Assembly: GCA_011634665.1 (NCBI GenBank)
Contig: WAEK01000006.1
Location: 391,001 to 455,000 of the forward strand
Direction of reading: 5' to 3'
Origin: Mortierella sp. BCC40632
Lineage: Eukaryota; Mortierellomycota; Mortierellomycetes; Mortierellales; Mortierellaceae
Length of the DNA stretch: 64,000 bases
Shown here one piece after another: positions 38,623 to 51,946 of the stretch. Numbering within the stretch: the first letter of the stretch is position 1; each line of letters starts with the position of its first letter. The notes under the pieces were generated by a model, which was not told the origin of the DNA, did not search any database, and saw nothing but the letters and a program-made list of their open reading frames with translations. A program made the position numbers and the translations under genes.

Positions 38623-39562
38623 AGTCTGCAGCAGACATCTTATTGTTTGACCGACTCATGGATACCCTCGGCTTTCCAGCAGAAGGCAATCTTGAATATT
38701 GTCATCTTTCTTTTTTTTTTTTTTTTTTTTCTTTCTTTCAGCACTCACTATTTCTTATCGGCGAAATACCTTTACATCCACTCTATTCCTCACCTCCACT
38801 CTTCTCACGAACAATGTAGTGCCATTTCACAGGCCATTTACTGTCGTCCACCGACACTGGTGCAGACGTCTAAAAATCAGGATTTCATCAGAAAAAAAAA
38901 AAATCAAAAAAAAAAAAAAGGATAAAAACGGGAGGTCCTCAGAAGACATTATACACTTAGTAGCTTCTACTACTATATAGCAATGCATGTTTTTTTTTCT
39001 TTCTTTCTTTTTCTTTTCTCACAAGTGACCATTTGTTTTGTAATAAAAGGGCCTTTCTTTTAGAGTGAGATGCGTGTGTCCAAGTGAGGAATGGATTCTT
39101 ATTGAAGTTGACCAAGCGACATCTGTCGCAAGTAAAAAAAAAATTCACCCCTCCCACGTTTAGAAGGAAGTCTTTGTCTGGGAACTTATCCATGCTCGCT
39201 AGAATTGGCCTTTTTTTTTTTCGAAGCGAGCTCGAGACTACCCTTGTGAAGCAATTCTCCACATGGATGAATGAATATAAAACAAAGAGTGGCCCAAGCT
39301 CACTCCAGTTTGGAGGAGGGGGAGGGGGATATATTTGTTGACTTGGATTGAAGGGCAGATGTATCTCATGCAAATAAAAAAGAAAAATTTGCTCGACAAA
39401 AAAAAAATTACAGGGGTAGAGCTGAACAGTACAGTCGTCAGAACAAGGTGATTGAACAACGATAGAAAACCAAGCGAGTAGAAGAGAAAGAAAGAAAAAA
39501 AAAAAAAAGGGAGGGGGAGATGTCATTCTATTGCAGGATATCTTTTGATCAAATATACTTCA
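38623..39562. other. Convergent 3' intergenic region
   Basis: Space between two convergent genes, CBS/PB1 (plus) and MPP-alpha (minus). It carries T runs (38708-38730), A runs (38891-38920) and several further short A/T runs, probably the 3' untranslated regions. No gene is seen. Confidence 0.5.
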
Positions 39563-41388
39563 TTATTGCCACTTTGGATTATTGCCAAGACCATATTTGG
39601 CCAACACTTGGTCTGCACCCTCAAGCGGCTTGACGTTACCCTGGGCGACAATAGATGGCAATCCAGAGCCACCAGTCACCTTGGCAACTCCTCCTCCAAA
39701 GACTCTTCTTGCAACTCGGATCATATCTTGACGAGTCACCTTCTCGATCCGCTCACACAATTCCTCCGCAGCAACCTTGTACCCATGAACCTGAACCTGC
39801 CGTCCTAGATCCTCGACCTGCACCATCTTGGACTCCAGATTCATGAGAACACTGGATCTCAGCTGATTCTTGGCACGATCAAGCTCTCCTTGAAGAATTC
39901 CACCTCGAGTGGTTCTTGTCGTCAACTCCAATTCACGGGCAATAATCTCGAGCAACATTGGCTCGTAACCTGGGTAGCAAGATCCCGAAATGCCAAAGAG
40001 TCCCGAGTCCGAGTAACAGTGGTTGAAGCACATGCAGGACTCGATCCAAGAGTGGTGATTAAGGACATTGCTGAACAACCGCGAGTACATTCCCTTGCCA
40101 GGTCCGCCCGCCGAGAACGAACTGCCGCCACCTAGTAAGAGTTGCAAGGTCGCCAATGCATAGATATCGTCATCATGGATCGAAAGACCCTCGAATCCGA
40201 CATTGATATGAGAGAACTGCTGGGACATGTCCTCGATCAGGCACATGCCTCCTGTATAGTGAGCCTTCTCCTGGCTGAGCGTGTCAAAGTCTGGTCTAAG
40301 AATAGGCGAAGTCTTTGCATTCTGATCTTGCTTTTTGCCAAACAGTGAGGTGAACAGTCCTCCTTTGGATGATTGCGTGGTTGGGGTTGAGGATCCTGAG
40401 GAAGAGGTGGAAGAGCTGAAAGGAGCCTCCATGTCGCCAAAGAACTTCTTTGTCAAATCCACGACATAGTCGTGATCTGCACCAACGGCTGCGACAACGA
40501 TCCTCTCTGGTTTATACCAGGTGTTCATAAATGTCTTGACATTATCGGTTGTCATCTCCTCCAGCTTTTCGAGTGGGCAGAGAAGTGGGTTTCCAAGAGT
40601 ATTGTCCTTGAAGGCAACAGTGTGCAGCAGTTCGGGAAGGATGGCCTCAGGCTTTTGCCAGTACTCATTGATCTCATGTCCCGCAGAGACCTGCTGCTCC
40701 TCCAGTTCCTCATTGGAAATGATTGGGTTCTGGATCGTATCGGCCATGATCTCGAGCATGCTAGGCAAATCCTGTGGCAAGAGCGCACACTGGTACATGA
40801 TCGACTCGCGTGAACTGGAGCACATTACATTTCCGCCGGCAGCCTCAAGATCTGCAACCATCTTCTCACTCGTCCGGTTTTTGGTCGATTTGAAAGCGAG
40901 TCGGTCAAGGATGTGGCTCACGCCCCGGGTGTAGTCGTCCTCATAACGGGATCCTGCATCGACATAGACACCCAAGGAAGCAAAGTGTCCTTGGCTCGCC
41001 TCAGTAGCGACTCGGACACCGTTAGCAAGTTGTGTAAGCTTGGAGGCATCATTCCCGGTACCGACATTACTGCGCTGAGTCACTGCTGACTTGGACTGTT
41101 CCGTTGCAGACTGGCGTACATGGGTGACCATGTGGCTCACAAAACATTCGCGGTTGAGCCAGAGAGCAGGTCCGACATTAATGCAAGGATCAAAACAGGA
41201 GCATGACGAAAAGCAAACGGTGGACACAATTTAGAAAGGATAGGCTGTACCTTGATAAAGTCTTCCGACTGAAGGGATGCTTGCTGATGCTTGCTCATGC
41301 GCGCAACCATTGGTTTGGCCACGCTGTTGGCTCGCCTCGTAAAGGGCAAGACATGACGAGCAATTGCACTGCTGAGTTGCTTTGACAT
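39563..41388 (-). CDS. MAS2: Mitochondrial processing peptidase subunit alpha
   Basis: Two exons: 41388-41251 and about 41110-39563, giving about 561 aa. Exon 1 encodes a basic, amphipathic presequence (MSKQLSSAIARHVLPFTRRA) typical of matrix targeting. Exon 2 starts at a phase-0 CAG acceptor; other nearby acceptors are possible, so this junction is less certain. The M16 core starts at TQLANGVRVATE. It lacks a zinc-binding HxxEH site (AFKSTKN region instead), as expected for the non-catalytic alpha subunit, and carries the glycine-rich substrate loop GGGSSFSAGGPGKGMYSRL. MPP-alpha pairs with the catalytic beta subunit to cleave presequences in the mitochondrial matrix. A Ser/Thr-rich insert (about 40340-40430) interrupts the middle. 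The gene is divergent from the WDR61-like gene. Confidence 0.92.
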
Positions 41389-41719
41389 TATGGATAACAA
41401 TAGGGAAGAGAAAGGTTTAGGTGGACAGTGGGTAGGAAGAAAGAATCCAGTGAAAGACTTGCTACTCTTGATCGGGTGCAAGCGCTGCTACGAAGCTGCT
41501 GTGCAGTGGTGGACAATGAAAGAACAATGGAATGAACTCGAACAGGGAAAAAAAAAAGAGAAACTGCCTTTTGCGGAGTGGCAGGAACCAGACCTTTTTT
41601 GAGTCGGCGGCGGCAACCGTTCCCAAGCCACCATCCTGATCGCAAATACAGTCCTATTCAGGCCCTTCAAGCTTCGTTTTCAGAAAGCCTCTCTCTCTTC
41701 CGAGTAAACTCAAGCGACA
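41389..41719. promoter_or_regulatory. Short divergent promoter region
   Basis: The 331 bp separating the start codons of MPP-alpha (minus) and the WDR61-like gene (plus) if the proposed start at 41720 is right. No TATA box is evident. Confidence 0.4.
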
Positions 41720-43891
41720 ATGGTACATGCAAGACAGTGGACAATGGGAGAAAGAAAAAAAAAAAGCACAGGATGCACCAAGATATTACAGTCTTGATAG
41801 CCTTGGACAAGTCTGCATACTCTTTTTTTTCACGGAATGACGCCTTTAAACTCAACGCGAAGCATCGTTTTTTTTTTTTTTTCTTGTGTCCTTCCCTGCA
41901 AAACCGCTCGACGATTCCCGACACTCTCTAGCCAACACAGTTCTTGACCAGTTTGACAAAAGAAGATGGTATTTTGGAGTGCTTTCTTTCATATTTTTTT
42001 TTTCTTTTTATCTGGACATGACTTTCTCTCATGAGCTGTGCATCTTTTAACCTGCTATTCGAAACTCATTACCATCGTTTTAGCTCATGAGGATGGCATC
42101 TGGAGTGTCTCATGGTCTTCCAAGAATGAAATCGTGACTGGCTCAGTCGACAACACAGTCAAGGTGTGGTATGTATTGGCTCCCCCTTCGTCCCAAGCTG
42201 TGCCCCTTGACTCTTCATTGCCTACAAGATTAACAGCCACAACAGTATCATCGATGCAAGACGCGCTGAGCAACAACCCCAAAAAAAAAAAAAAAATGAG
42301 AGAGAGATAACTAACATCGAGGCAATCGCGTTGGCTGTACGCATTTAGGAACGCAGAGAATGGAGAACTAAAGGGAACTTTGACAGGACACCACCTAGGA
42401 GTCAACTCGGTTGATACTAGCTCAGATGGAAAACGTAAAGGCCGGAATAATTGTCTCTTGACCCCCATTGACTCGTCAGTAAAACGACAATGAAGCCCCT
42501 ACTAATGAAAGTCTTTGTCTCCGGTCTATAATAGTCGCTGTGTCCACGTCTCTGGATAGTCAGATCAGAATCTGGGATCTTGAGCAACTCAAACAACACA
42601 AGGTTATTGATGCTGGATCAGGTAGCTACATCATAAGCCTTTTTACCGGACTACATCGGAAGTAATACGCTTACTGCTCGACTCAGCAAATTAACGAATC
42701 TCTTTTTTTCTTTTTGACACCTTTCTCGGGAAATCAATCTTTAGTCCAAGCATGGACGGCCAAATTCTCACCAGACTCAAAGCACATTGTGACAGGATCA
42801 TCATCGGGCGACGTTAACCAATACGATGTTGAGACTGGAACAAAAGTACAATCGTTTGAAGGTCGCGGAAAATTCTCAATGTGTGTAGCCTATGTATGTA
42901 TCACATCCTCTTCGACTCTTAATTGGACATAGACCTGTAGCTGGCTATCTCGATGAACTCGCTCAAAGGATTGTTGTGTCCTGTGGACTGTGGGGGGGTC
43001 TTCTTCTTTTTAACACCCCCTTGCTACTGCTTTATGACATTAGAGCCCTAATGGAGAATACGTTGCCTGCGGAACAGAGGCTTCAACAGACTCTGCCACT
43101 GTTCTTTTGTTTGATGTTGCCACGGGCAAACTCCGCTCGACTTTCAAGGGTACGTATTTGCCCTGTCCTTTTTTTTTTCCAACCTCTTTTATCTTTTTCT
43201 GAGCTAACAAGCTCGATACTGCTTCTCGTCTTAGGTCACGCTATGGCCGTTAGATCGCTTGCATTCTCAGCTGATTCCACAAAGCTCGTCACTGGCTCAG
43301 ATGATAAGCGTATTATGATTCATGACGCGTAAGGACTGAGTGATAGCCCCTACCAATGCCAGCCGTTGGAGTACTCTTTCTCGGATTCTAATACTACCAT
43401 ACTTTTTTTTCTTTTTAAAAGTGTCCATGGAGACACGATCCGCACACTCTCAGGACATGCAGCATGGGTTTTGAGCGTTGCTGTCAGCAGTGACGGAGTT
43501 CATGTTGCCAGTGGGTAAGTTTAACGACATGGATACTCAGTCGCTAAGCTCTGGTAGATTTTTGTGCTGCTTCTCACATTAATTGACATGGTGAAAACTC
43601 ATGATTTAGCTCGAGCGACAGCAAAGTCAAACTTTGGGACTTGGTTGCAGACCAGTGCATTGATACAATGGATGGACACAACGATCAGGTAACCATCAAA
43701 TCATTGCCGAGCTTGTGTGATGAGAAAGCCTATCTTGGACTGTGCTATGATGCACCTCTGTGCATGCTTTTCTCACACTCATTGAAATATTTCGTTAGGT
43801 CTGGGGACTGGCGTGGAACGGACAGGGTAACAAGTTTGTATCCGTGTCTGATGACAAGGCTATGAGGGTGTACTCCACTACTTCTGCATGA
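41720..43891 (+). CDS. SKI8: WDR61/Ski8-like WD40 protein
   Basis: Eleven exons proposed: 41720-41722, 41932-41968, 42084-42168, 42349-42434, 42535-42621, 42745-42893, 43044-43149, 43235-43328, 43422-43514, 43610-43688, 43799-43891; phases join, giving 303 aa, close to the ~305 aa of human WDR61. Seven WD40 blades can be followed: IWSVSWSSKNEIVTGS, HLGVNSVDTS, AWTAKFSPDSKHIVTGSS, SPNGEYVACG, AVRSLAFSADSTKLVTGSDD, WVLSVAVSSDGVHVASGSSD, WGLAWNGQGNKFVSVSDD. Order and blade sequences fit WDR61/Ski8, a subunit of the Ski RNA-decay complex and, in many eukaryotes, of Paf1C. The first two exons are the weakest part: the ATG is followed at once by a GT donor, and the second exon encodes PTQFLTSLTKED, resembling the family N-terminus. 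Exons from 42084 on are secure. Confidence 0.85.
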
Positions 43892-45584
43892 GTTGCTCGT
43901 CACTGTGGCCTGTGATTGCACGACGCTGTTTCTGGAGCCTCGTGCGAAAAAGGATGCCTGCAGCGACAAGCAATAGAACTTTGATAATCCGCAGAAGGTA
44001 GCTTCAGATTGTGTAGAAGCAGAGCTCAATAGCAATAAGACGTAAAAGTTTGGCTTGATTCGCCTCAAGATAAAGGGACTGGATTCTGTTCCACTCTTAA
44101 TTTTGATGCTGTTATAGAGCACGCGTCGCCCGGGCTGAAAGACCCTTGACCCGATCTCGATAGAATAGTCACTTCTTTCCTATGATCAGTGGCAAAGACG
44201 AAGAGAACAACGAGGAAGGTTACAAATAAGGAGGCGATGAGAGCGCGGAGGTGAGAGCGGGATGAGCGGGAACAGGAGCGAGAACATGGCACGGGTGCAA
44301 CATGAAAAAAGGAGACAAAAGAAAAGGAGCAAGTGTCCATCTTGGTGGCGAAGGCTATTCAACGAACCAACAAACAAAGAAGTGGACATGAGCCGTGGAG
44401 ATCCGAATGACATCTAGAGCTGGACAATAAGTCAACAGCAACGAGTACGACCACAGTAACTGCGGGGGAATGAGAGGCACGGCTTTCCCATGCGAAAGTA
44501 TTCATTGTGCAACACCGTGGGCGGACTATGTCTATCTTTATTAGGTTGACCTGTCATCCCGCCACTCTGCTACCTACGGGGCTGTTCTCTCATCTTTCTT
44601 CCTTTTGTACTCGAAGTAGAGAAGAACAGAGAGGAGAGAAGGACGGGTGAGAGATCGGGGCACGATAAGAAAAAACTGGAGGGAGGATGGCCGGTAATCG
44701 AGAGTGACGGAGACTGATCAAGATGATTATAATGGCATCTTCTTGGCTCGCCGTAGCTACACTCAGGACAAACCGCTTGGTTCACACCTTCGGTTATTGG
44801 TAATGTGAGCCGGAGGCTGAGTCCTTGCGTGGGGGAGAGCCATGGTCATTGTTGGCCTGGAGCCTGTCCAGACATAGCACAATTGACTTGGGTACGGCGA
44901 AGCCCATTCCAGAACCACAGCCGACTCTTTCTTTAATCCCTCTCTCTCTCTCTATCTTTCAATCTATCTCTTTCTCTCTCTTCCTCTCACTCTCTCTCTC
45001 TCTTTCCCTCGCTCACTCTTTCTTTCTTTCTCTCTCCTAGCTGTCTTGTTCTGTCTTTATCCTTTGCCTCGACTTTGACCACCATAACTCATCCTCCTCC
45101 CCCTCCTCCTTCATTCTACTAATAGCTCCCATAGTCCATAACCTGATCCGACCAGTACGCTACAATACGTTCTTACTTCAACTCCCCTTTTCTCCCCAAT
45201 AGTCTCACTTTTTTGTGGTCTGAGTGACTGTTCCTTCTTCGGTGCTGGAGACAACGAAAATAGCAGTTTCCATTCCTCTTCTCTGCATCACCTTCGCTCT
45301 CTCTGTTGAACAAGACAGCCAGCCTAAACAACTTCTAGGATGAGTTGAACAAGACCGCTTTACCCTTTCACTCCACACTATTCGGATTCCACCACAACCC
45401 TTCACTCTTCGATTTAACACAACCCACGACCAACCAACCGCCACCACTTTGCACTGCGCTTCCTCTGTCACTGACCAAAGACGAGGCTCCACTCCAGTTG
45501 ACATTGGACTACTGAACTCGAGGACCATCTTCTTTGATTCGAATACAACGACCTTAGTCTGGGATAAATACTTCAACCTCTGCC
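43892..45584. other. Intergenic region upstream of orphan membrane protein
   Basis: No supported gene in 1.7 kb. The part from about 44930 to 45050 is a CT-rich tract and 45050-45584 is probably promoter and leader of the downstream gene. A minus-strand frame at 44065-44340 contains one hydrophobic stretch but has no other support. Confidence 0.45.
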
Positions 45585-48447
45585 ATGGGAGCGTTCCCAG
45601 TGGTGGTGCTCAAAGCGTCGCTTTGGACTCAAGCTGTAGGCATCGTCTAATCGCTGAAATCTCTGTCAAGCCTGAGGACATACTATGAATCCTACTGAGA
45701 AAGTCACTAACTCCATGCTTATCCACTGATAGGCACTGCTGCTGGTTATGACTTCGATTCTGGCAGACACGGACGCCTGGATCGGGATGATCTTAACTAC
45801 AGCTGGTCTGTGTTTTGTGGTCATCGGGATACTCGCTGCATACATGCAAAGATTTGGGTTTTTGTACATTGTAAGTTACCTCGTGTATCTCTTTTGAGGC
45901 AGCGGTCTCTTGTTCTTTAGTCTTCATAAAGTAAAACTAAAACGACTAACCAACAACACTGCTGATATTACTCTTTTAAAGTATGCAACGCTTGTTGGAA
46001 TATGGGAGATCTCTGCCCTGGCACATATTCTGCTCATTTGTGGGTTGGCGTCTCTACCACCTGCAGTCGTAGATATTTCCAAACTTGTTGGAAACAGAGT
46101 ATCCTCAAATTCATCCGATCCTCTCAGGATTGTGTTGCCTCTACTCTATGGGATTCAGTGGATATTCTGGTGTATCTCATTGATCAGTCTGACAAGCCTG
46201 CGGCCAGAGATGCTTGATCCAACTCTGGGATTTGACATTCAGGAGCCTGTCTATGATTACCCACGACCAACAACAGTAGCGCCACATCACTCCCATTGTC
46301 GTCGACACTGCACCAAGGACAGGAACACAGCGGTGATAGACGTACCACATGGAAGAGATCCACCATTTACAACCCTACGGTTCGAAGAAAACTTGGATGA
46401 AGAGAACAATGAGCTCCCTAGGACAAACATGAAGGGAAAAGAGCTCGCTAATCGCCACCTCCCCAACAACAATATATCTGGCACACTCCCTGGAAGATCC
46501 GACTCAGGAGCTATTGTGATCCCGAAAGACCCCCGAATATCGCAAGTATTAGTGAGACTCAATCATTTGGAGACCAAGACTACACCGTCATCACAACCAG
46601 AAAAACCCCGTACAAGCAATCAAGATTTGGATCCAGCATCAACATACATCCAGTCTCCTCAAGGACCGTCAAATCGCCATTCAATGCCAAAACAACCATC
46701 CAACCGTGGACACTTTGTTCTAAATGTGCCTACCCAGGGCGAGTCACTCTCGGAAATGATACTCAAAGTGAGTGAGTCAGGCCAGGCGCCACTAATGCAC
46801 AGCCATACCCCGACTACAAGCTCCACAAACAACATGACAGCACTTCTTAATGAGCATCCACCTTCCAACGGCAGGAGCAGTAGTAATGAGGCGCACTCAC
46901 TTCCAACAGACATCCCTAATCCAGCACGCGTCAAGAGCACATCAACAAAGGCTTCACTTACATTGTCATCAGACTCCTCGTTATCAGGACTCTCAGTGAT
47001 CTCGAACGAGTCTAGCTTTGAGTGCGATGAGGTAGATCATTCAGGCATTGCAACTGAAGATGCGACATCAAGAGCAAATCAAGGAGACAGACGTCGGGGC
47101 TCTGGAAAGTCGGCTGCTGATGTATTATCCGAGTTGGACATTGAAGACTATTCACAAACGGTACCTCACAAGCCTAGCTTTGTATACCAACGCCCAAATG
47201 AGGTCACCCAGTTCAGGAGAGAAGCTCTGGTACAAGCTCCACTTTGGAAACCCAAGATGAAGAGCAATAACGATGATGGCCAGGGATTGGTGTCTGAGAG
47301 TATACTAAATAGCGCAGAAGAGAGTGCGAGCAGCAACGATGTTGACAACATGAACGAACCATGCCCAAGAATACAACCCAACTCGCCTCACCTTGGACAA
47401 CCCGTCCCAATATCTAACCCAACATCAACCATAGACACCGAGAGTCATGTACCATCAACTCCAGAGAAAGAGGCGATAGCTTTTACAATGGAAACAAATG
47501 AGCCCTCCACTCATCCGGCTGCAGTTTCCATACAGTACTTGATGATGACTCCATCAACATCTACAGTAGCTAGTGCTCCGCATTCCTCCGTTGCAAGAGC
47601 TGAGCCAGAACTGACACCAACCCTTGATACCCAAGCACCTGCAACATCAATATCATTAGCATTCACATCCACTGCATCAACCGCATCATCACCCACAATT
47701 GCATTACCTGCATCAACTCCTCCACCATCGTACGGGCATACGCCCGTGATTGCCCGTCTTCAACAGACAGGGATTTTTGACACCCTTCCAGGACGACCTT
47801 ACACTCCGGCAAGTTCCAGCGCCAATCGCGTACTCTATAGGCAGGAGTCAAAACCCACTTTTCATCCACCGTCGCCAATACAAGCATATCACCAAAGGCT
47901 AGAGAACGATCCCTACATTTCTCACAGATTAAAGGGACCATTTAGAGTGATGTCTTCCAGGAACTCTTCAAGTCCTTCCGAACTCCCTCTTTCCCCTACA
48001 GCCGCGCTTACCCCAGCCTCGATCTCGACAATCTCACCACCTCTAGTATCTATGCCAACAGCTGCACAGCTAGTTGAGCCCGAGAATGACCCACCGGCAT
48101 TGGCCATTACGGAGTGCGAACAAGGAACAGCCATCCCGATGATTGTTATCCATCCAGATCCGGATGATGAGAAAGAAGGCGAACCGCCACGGATTCTTTC
48201 GGATGAGGATATTGAGTACTTGTCAATGATGCCCCCTCCTCCACTGAGATTACTCGAGCAACCTTGGGACGATTCGTTGGAGGACGAAGAGTATGGGGAG
48301 GATATAGAAGAGGCGTATGGAGAAGAAGATTTCGAGGATATTTTTGTACGAAACAGGGTTGTGTATGATATCGAAGAGGAAGACCTGGACAGAGAAGACA
48401 GCGATGACGATCAGATAATGTTGGTTTCCATGGAGATGGAAGACTGA
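45585..48447 (+). CDS. Orphan multi-pass membrane protein with long disordered acidic tail
   Basis: Three exons: 45585-45635, 45733-45870 and 45982-48447, all phase 0, giving 884 aa. The first ~150 residues hold three or four hydrophobic segments (around ALLLVMTSILA, MILTTAGLCFVVIGILAAYM, ISALAHILLICGLASL and IVLPLLYGIQWIFWCISLI). The rest is Ser/Thr/Pro-rich and probably cytosolic and disordered; it ends in a Glu/Asp-rich stretch (from DDSLEDEEYGEDIEE onward). I recognise no family. The start was chosen because ATG at 45585 is followed by a clean GT donor (45636) and the joined exons keep the helices in one frame; the exon 3 acceptor (45981) was preferred over TTTAG at about 45920 because of phase and pyrimidine tract. 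A membrane-anchored scaffold or fungal-specific sensor is possible but not shown. Confidence 0.7.
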
Positions 48448-51400
48448 AATCGGGACATCGACTAATAGAGGAGGATAAGGCATGAAAAAAATGTAGGAAA
48501 TGTCGGGAAAGAGGAAAACGAGAAACCCTTTTCTGGAACATGAATAGCAGTGCCTCATTTACGCCAATGTCAACTCAACAACACCAAGTCGAAAGAAAGG
48601 GGGAAAGAGAGAGGAATGAATGAAATAGAACAAGTTGTTTGAAGGCTTTAATTTTTTTTTTTTCTTGAACGATGAGCATCGTCTCGACTTTATTCGGATG
48701 TATTTTTGCGCCCTTGCAACTAATTAGAAAAAAGAAAGAAAAGAAAAGTACACCGTTTTCTCAGAGCTGAAAAGGTCGCCTGCAATTGATATAGAAACTG
48801 TGACCTGGTCTTGGTCAAAGTATCCTGATGTCTAATGGATGACTGAGCTATAGATAGAACACCTCGTGGGCTTAGGAGTTCATGTTAAAACAAATCATCC
48901 GTTCATTGGAAGGTCTACTAGGACTTCTGTTCATTTGGTAGTACTTTGATACCCATTACTGATGACTCACTATGGACAGGTAAACTAAGGCTACTCCATA
49001 GGAAATATGGTCTCTAGTAACCACTGCTCCTTGGGATGTATGATATGTAAAAATGTGGGGACAAAGACCTTTGGATGGTTGGAGTGTCAACATGACGAGG
49101 GTCATCTGAAGTAAAGAACTAGCTGTATTCGTCATTAGTAATCAATCTGACTCGAGTCCAGAGTACGCATACAACTAGGAATATCGAGCTTTGATTTGCT
49201 GGCAATTCTTTTTATTTCCTTATTCATGCCTTCAACTACAAAACTACGACACCATTTTATGACCAGAAGAGTACCCCTTGTTGGAGCTCTTTTTCAGAAT
49301 ATTTCTCGAATTTGGCAGGCCCAGCAAGTTAAAGACTATACTTGCATGCTACTCTCACCATCCTATTCTGAGCTCATTCTTTGGCACGCCCCTTATGACC
49401 TGGCGATTGGACAACCTGAATGGGTCAACCAAAAATGGTGCCTGTCATTCAGTGATCGACCTTGTTTGCAAGCTTCTCGTATCATTGTATGTTTCCTTTC
49501 CCTAACACCGTCCTCCTGGAGGCCACGAGCCCTATCACCTCCAGTGCTTAGTGTCTGAGTCTTTCCCTAGAAGCAATTGAGAAGGCAAGTCGCAAAGGAA
49601 AAACCCTCGCCGTCAAACTAAATACTCCGGGGAGGTCATTTTTAGTAGACTACAGTAAATTTCATCTCTGGTCTCTGGAAGAAAAATATCGCGAACATGT
49701 TGACTGCCTCTTTTCTTTTCCCCCAAGTCTTAAAACATCCTTAGAGAGCCCAATATGGAAGGACTGCAGACAAGTCTGGTATCTCATTGAGGCATCGAAG
49801 AGGAAGAATAGCTAGGGCCAATCCTCAACAAAAACCAACTTATCTCAATGACGGCAATATCACTTCCATAGAAATGAGACTTCGCCTCCATTCTTCACGC
49901 CTCTTCTCTTGTCACTTACTATTGGTAGTTTTCTGTCCTACCCCTACCTCCCTTCCTCCCCTTCTCTTTTGAGGGGACTTGTCTTTGATAAGACTAGCGC
50001 CATCTGCCTATCCTATTCTCGTTACCTGAAAAGGAGGGTAGGTATCGGACGGACACCTTTTATTTTATTTTTATTTTGTTTTCGTCAGTTTTAAAGAAAA
50101 TATCCAAAGTAGTAGCTTACCATCTCTTTCTCAGGAAGTTCGCACCTCTGGACCGTTAGGAATTGTTATGTTCAGCTAGTAGTAAAAAAAAGAAGAGGGA
50201 GGAAAGAGGGAGAGAGAGAGATGACTGGCTTGACTTGAACTTTTCTCAATCAAAGATAGCTACAACTCATTTGCTCACTATCAAATGCTACCTTTTCTTC
50301 TCTATCAGCCTGAAAAAGAAATGGCTCCGCATGTCAACGTCGTACATAACTCAGCAACGTAGTGATTGGGAACGAATCATTTGAACAACTCTGCCTGCAA
50401 GCACATTTTAGGAAAAGGTGGACTGGATTGCCTTGCATCGCCTTGTCTTGCCTGAATAGATGAGGCAGTGAATGCGACCAGGTGCCTCTTGTATGTGGTT
50501 CCGCAGTATAATACAAGAGCATGCAAAAAAAAAAAAAAAAAAAAGACTTCCTTCAAGAAGGCTATGCAAAGGAGGAGAAGATCTCTTTTTACCATCCAAA
50601 GAACCAAATCAATTTACACTGCAGGACCTTGACAATAGAAATTTACCTGACAGCGGCATATTCCTGACACCATGGCAGGTGATCCGTTGAGCGATTGAAG
50701 CGCAAGTATTCTTCTTCTTTTTCTGTGAACAAACAAGTACACATTTCACATACCCTCTTGTGTTTTGGAATTCAGAAACGAATAGCCTCGCAATGATTTT
50801 TGCACGTTCCCATGCTCCCATCTTGGCTCTCACCCATCCCATATTTGCTCCTCTGCACATAAGCATACGGTGCATGCACGGATGGGCTGAGAATCACAGA
50901 GCGTGCACGCTCCTTCGCATTGGACCGTTGGGATTAGATTCAACGGTAGTTTTCTGCAAGGGATGGCAAGAGCGTTGAAGTCGACTTCCTTCTATCCCGT
51001 TGACTTTACATGGAAAGTGGGCGCAACGAGGCGACGGACGTGTAAATGATATCGCCTATACTCAAGCGTGGCGATGCTCTTTGCAGTTCACCCCTTGCTT
51101 CCCTACATTGCTCTTTTGCCTATACAGTATACATCCGATCCATCTGGTCCCATTCACTCTATGTATCTAGGGTGATATACCATGGATCCTCCCACGCCAA
51201 GGTTAGGACGAGTTAGGGACACTGTCTAGTTTGACCCTGATGCATGCACGTTTAGTGGTTTATAGAGATGCTCATCTTCCTCTGATATCCCGGCAGTAGA
51301 ATCCTAGGCGTACAACACACCCATTTGTGTTACTTCAGACCAAGAGTCCAAGTCGCGCTTGCCATGCTTGCTTCAATCAGTTATCGGTCTAGGTGTGCGT

Positions 51401-51696
51401 GGTTGGATGTCTTCTTTTTTATCTCTCTCTCTCTTTTTTCCTTCTCACTCTAAATGACTCTATTTCACGCCATTCATTTGCGCCCCCTCTGTTTTTTTTT
51501 TTATTATTCTCAAGAATGCGCGCAGACGGTCAGTTCAAGCCCTTCACTGCAGCTCAGTGTGTTCTCCCGATCAAGAATGCGTGTAATATGGCATACATGG
51601 CGGTACATCTTTGATAGTCTAGAGCGGGGATAGAGCATAGAATGGGTGAATGTAAAACCCAAGGCGACGAGAGGACAAATGTAGTTCGTAAAGAGG
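48448..51696. other. Gene-poor intergenic region
   Basis: About 3.2 kb with no supported gene. Contains an A run at 50524-50544 and short A/T tracts. Frames here are short and show no domain or codon bias. Confidence 0.5.
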
Positions 51697-51704
51697 TATA
51701 AAAA
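51697..51704 (+). promoter_or_regulatory. TATA box of small secreted protein gene
   Basis: TATAAAAA lies 250 bp upstream of the ATG at 51947. With a likely 5'-leader intron (GTAAGA donor at 51795, TTTAG acceptor at 51928), the spliced leader would be short. A clear TATA box is unusual in this window and fits a strongly regulated gene. Confidence 0.55.
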
Positions 51705-51946
51705 GGCATCGAAACATGCGCTTCAAGTCCCATCATCCTCAGCTTACTTCCCTACTCTCCTCACAAGAACAACTCAACAACCTCTCACTCTCTCGTAAGA
51801 ACTTCACACAGCCTCACTAGCAAGACCTACTACTTCTCGATACCAAAGCGACTCGCAAGAAAGGATACCACCACTAACACACCATTTCACTTTTTCTATC
51901 CTTTCACATAACCTCTCTGCCTGTTTAGCCCTCAATCTCATTCAAC

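Noticed and set aside
44065..44340. 91-aa minus-strand frame with one hydrophobic segment
   Set aside because: No signal of selection, splice sites or family similarity; composition alone can explain it.
45205..45576. 123-aa minus-strand frame
   Set aside because: Antisense to the leader of the orphan membrane protein gene, no recognisable domain.
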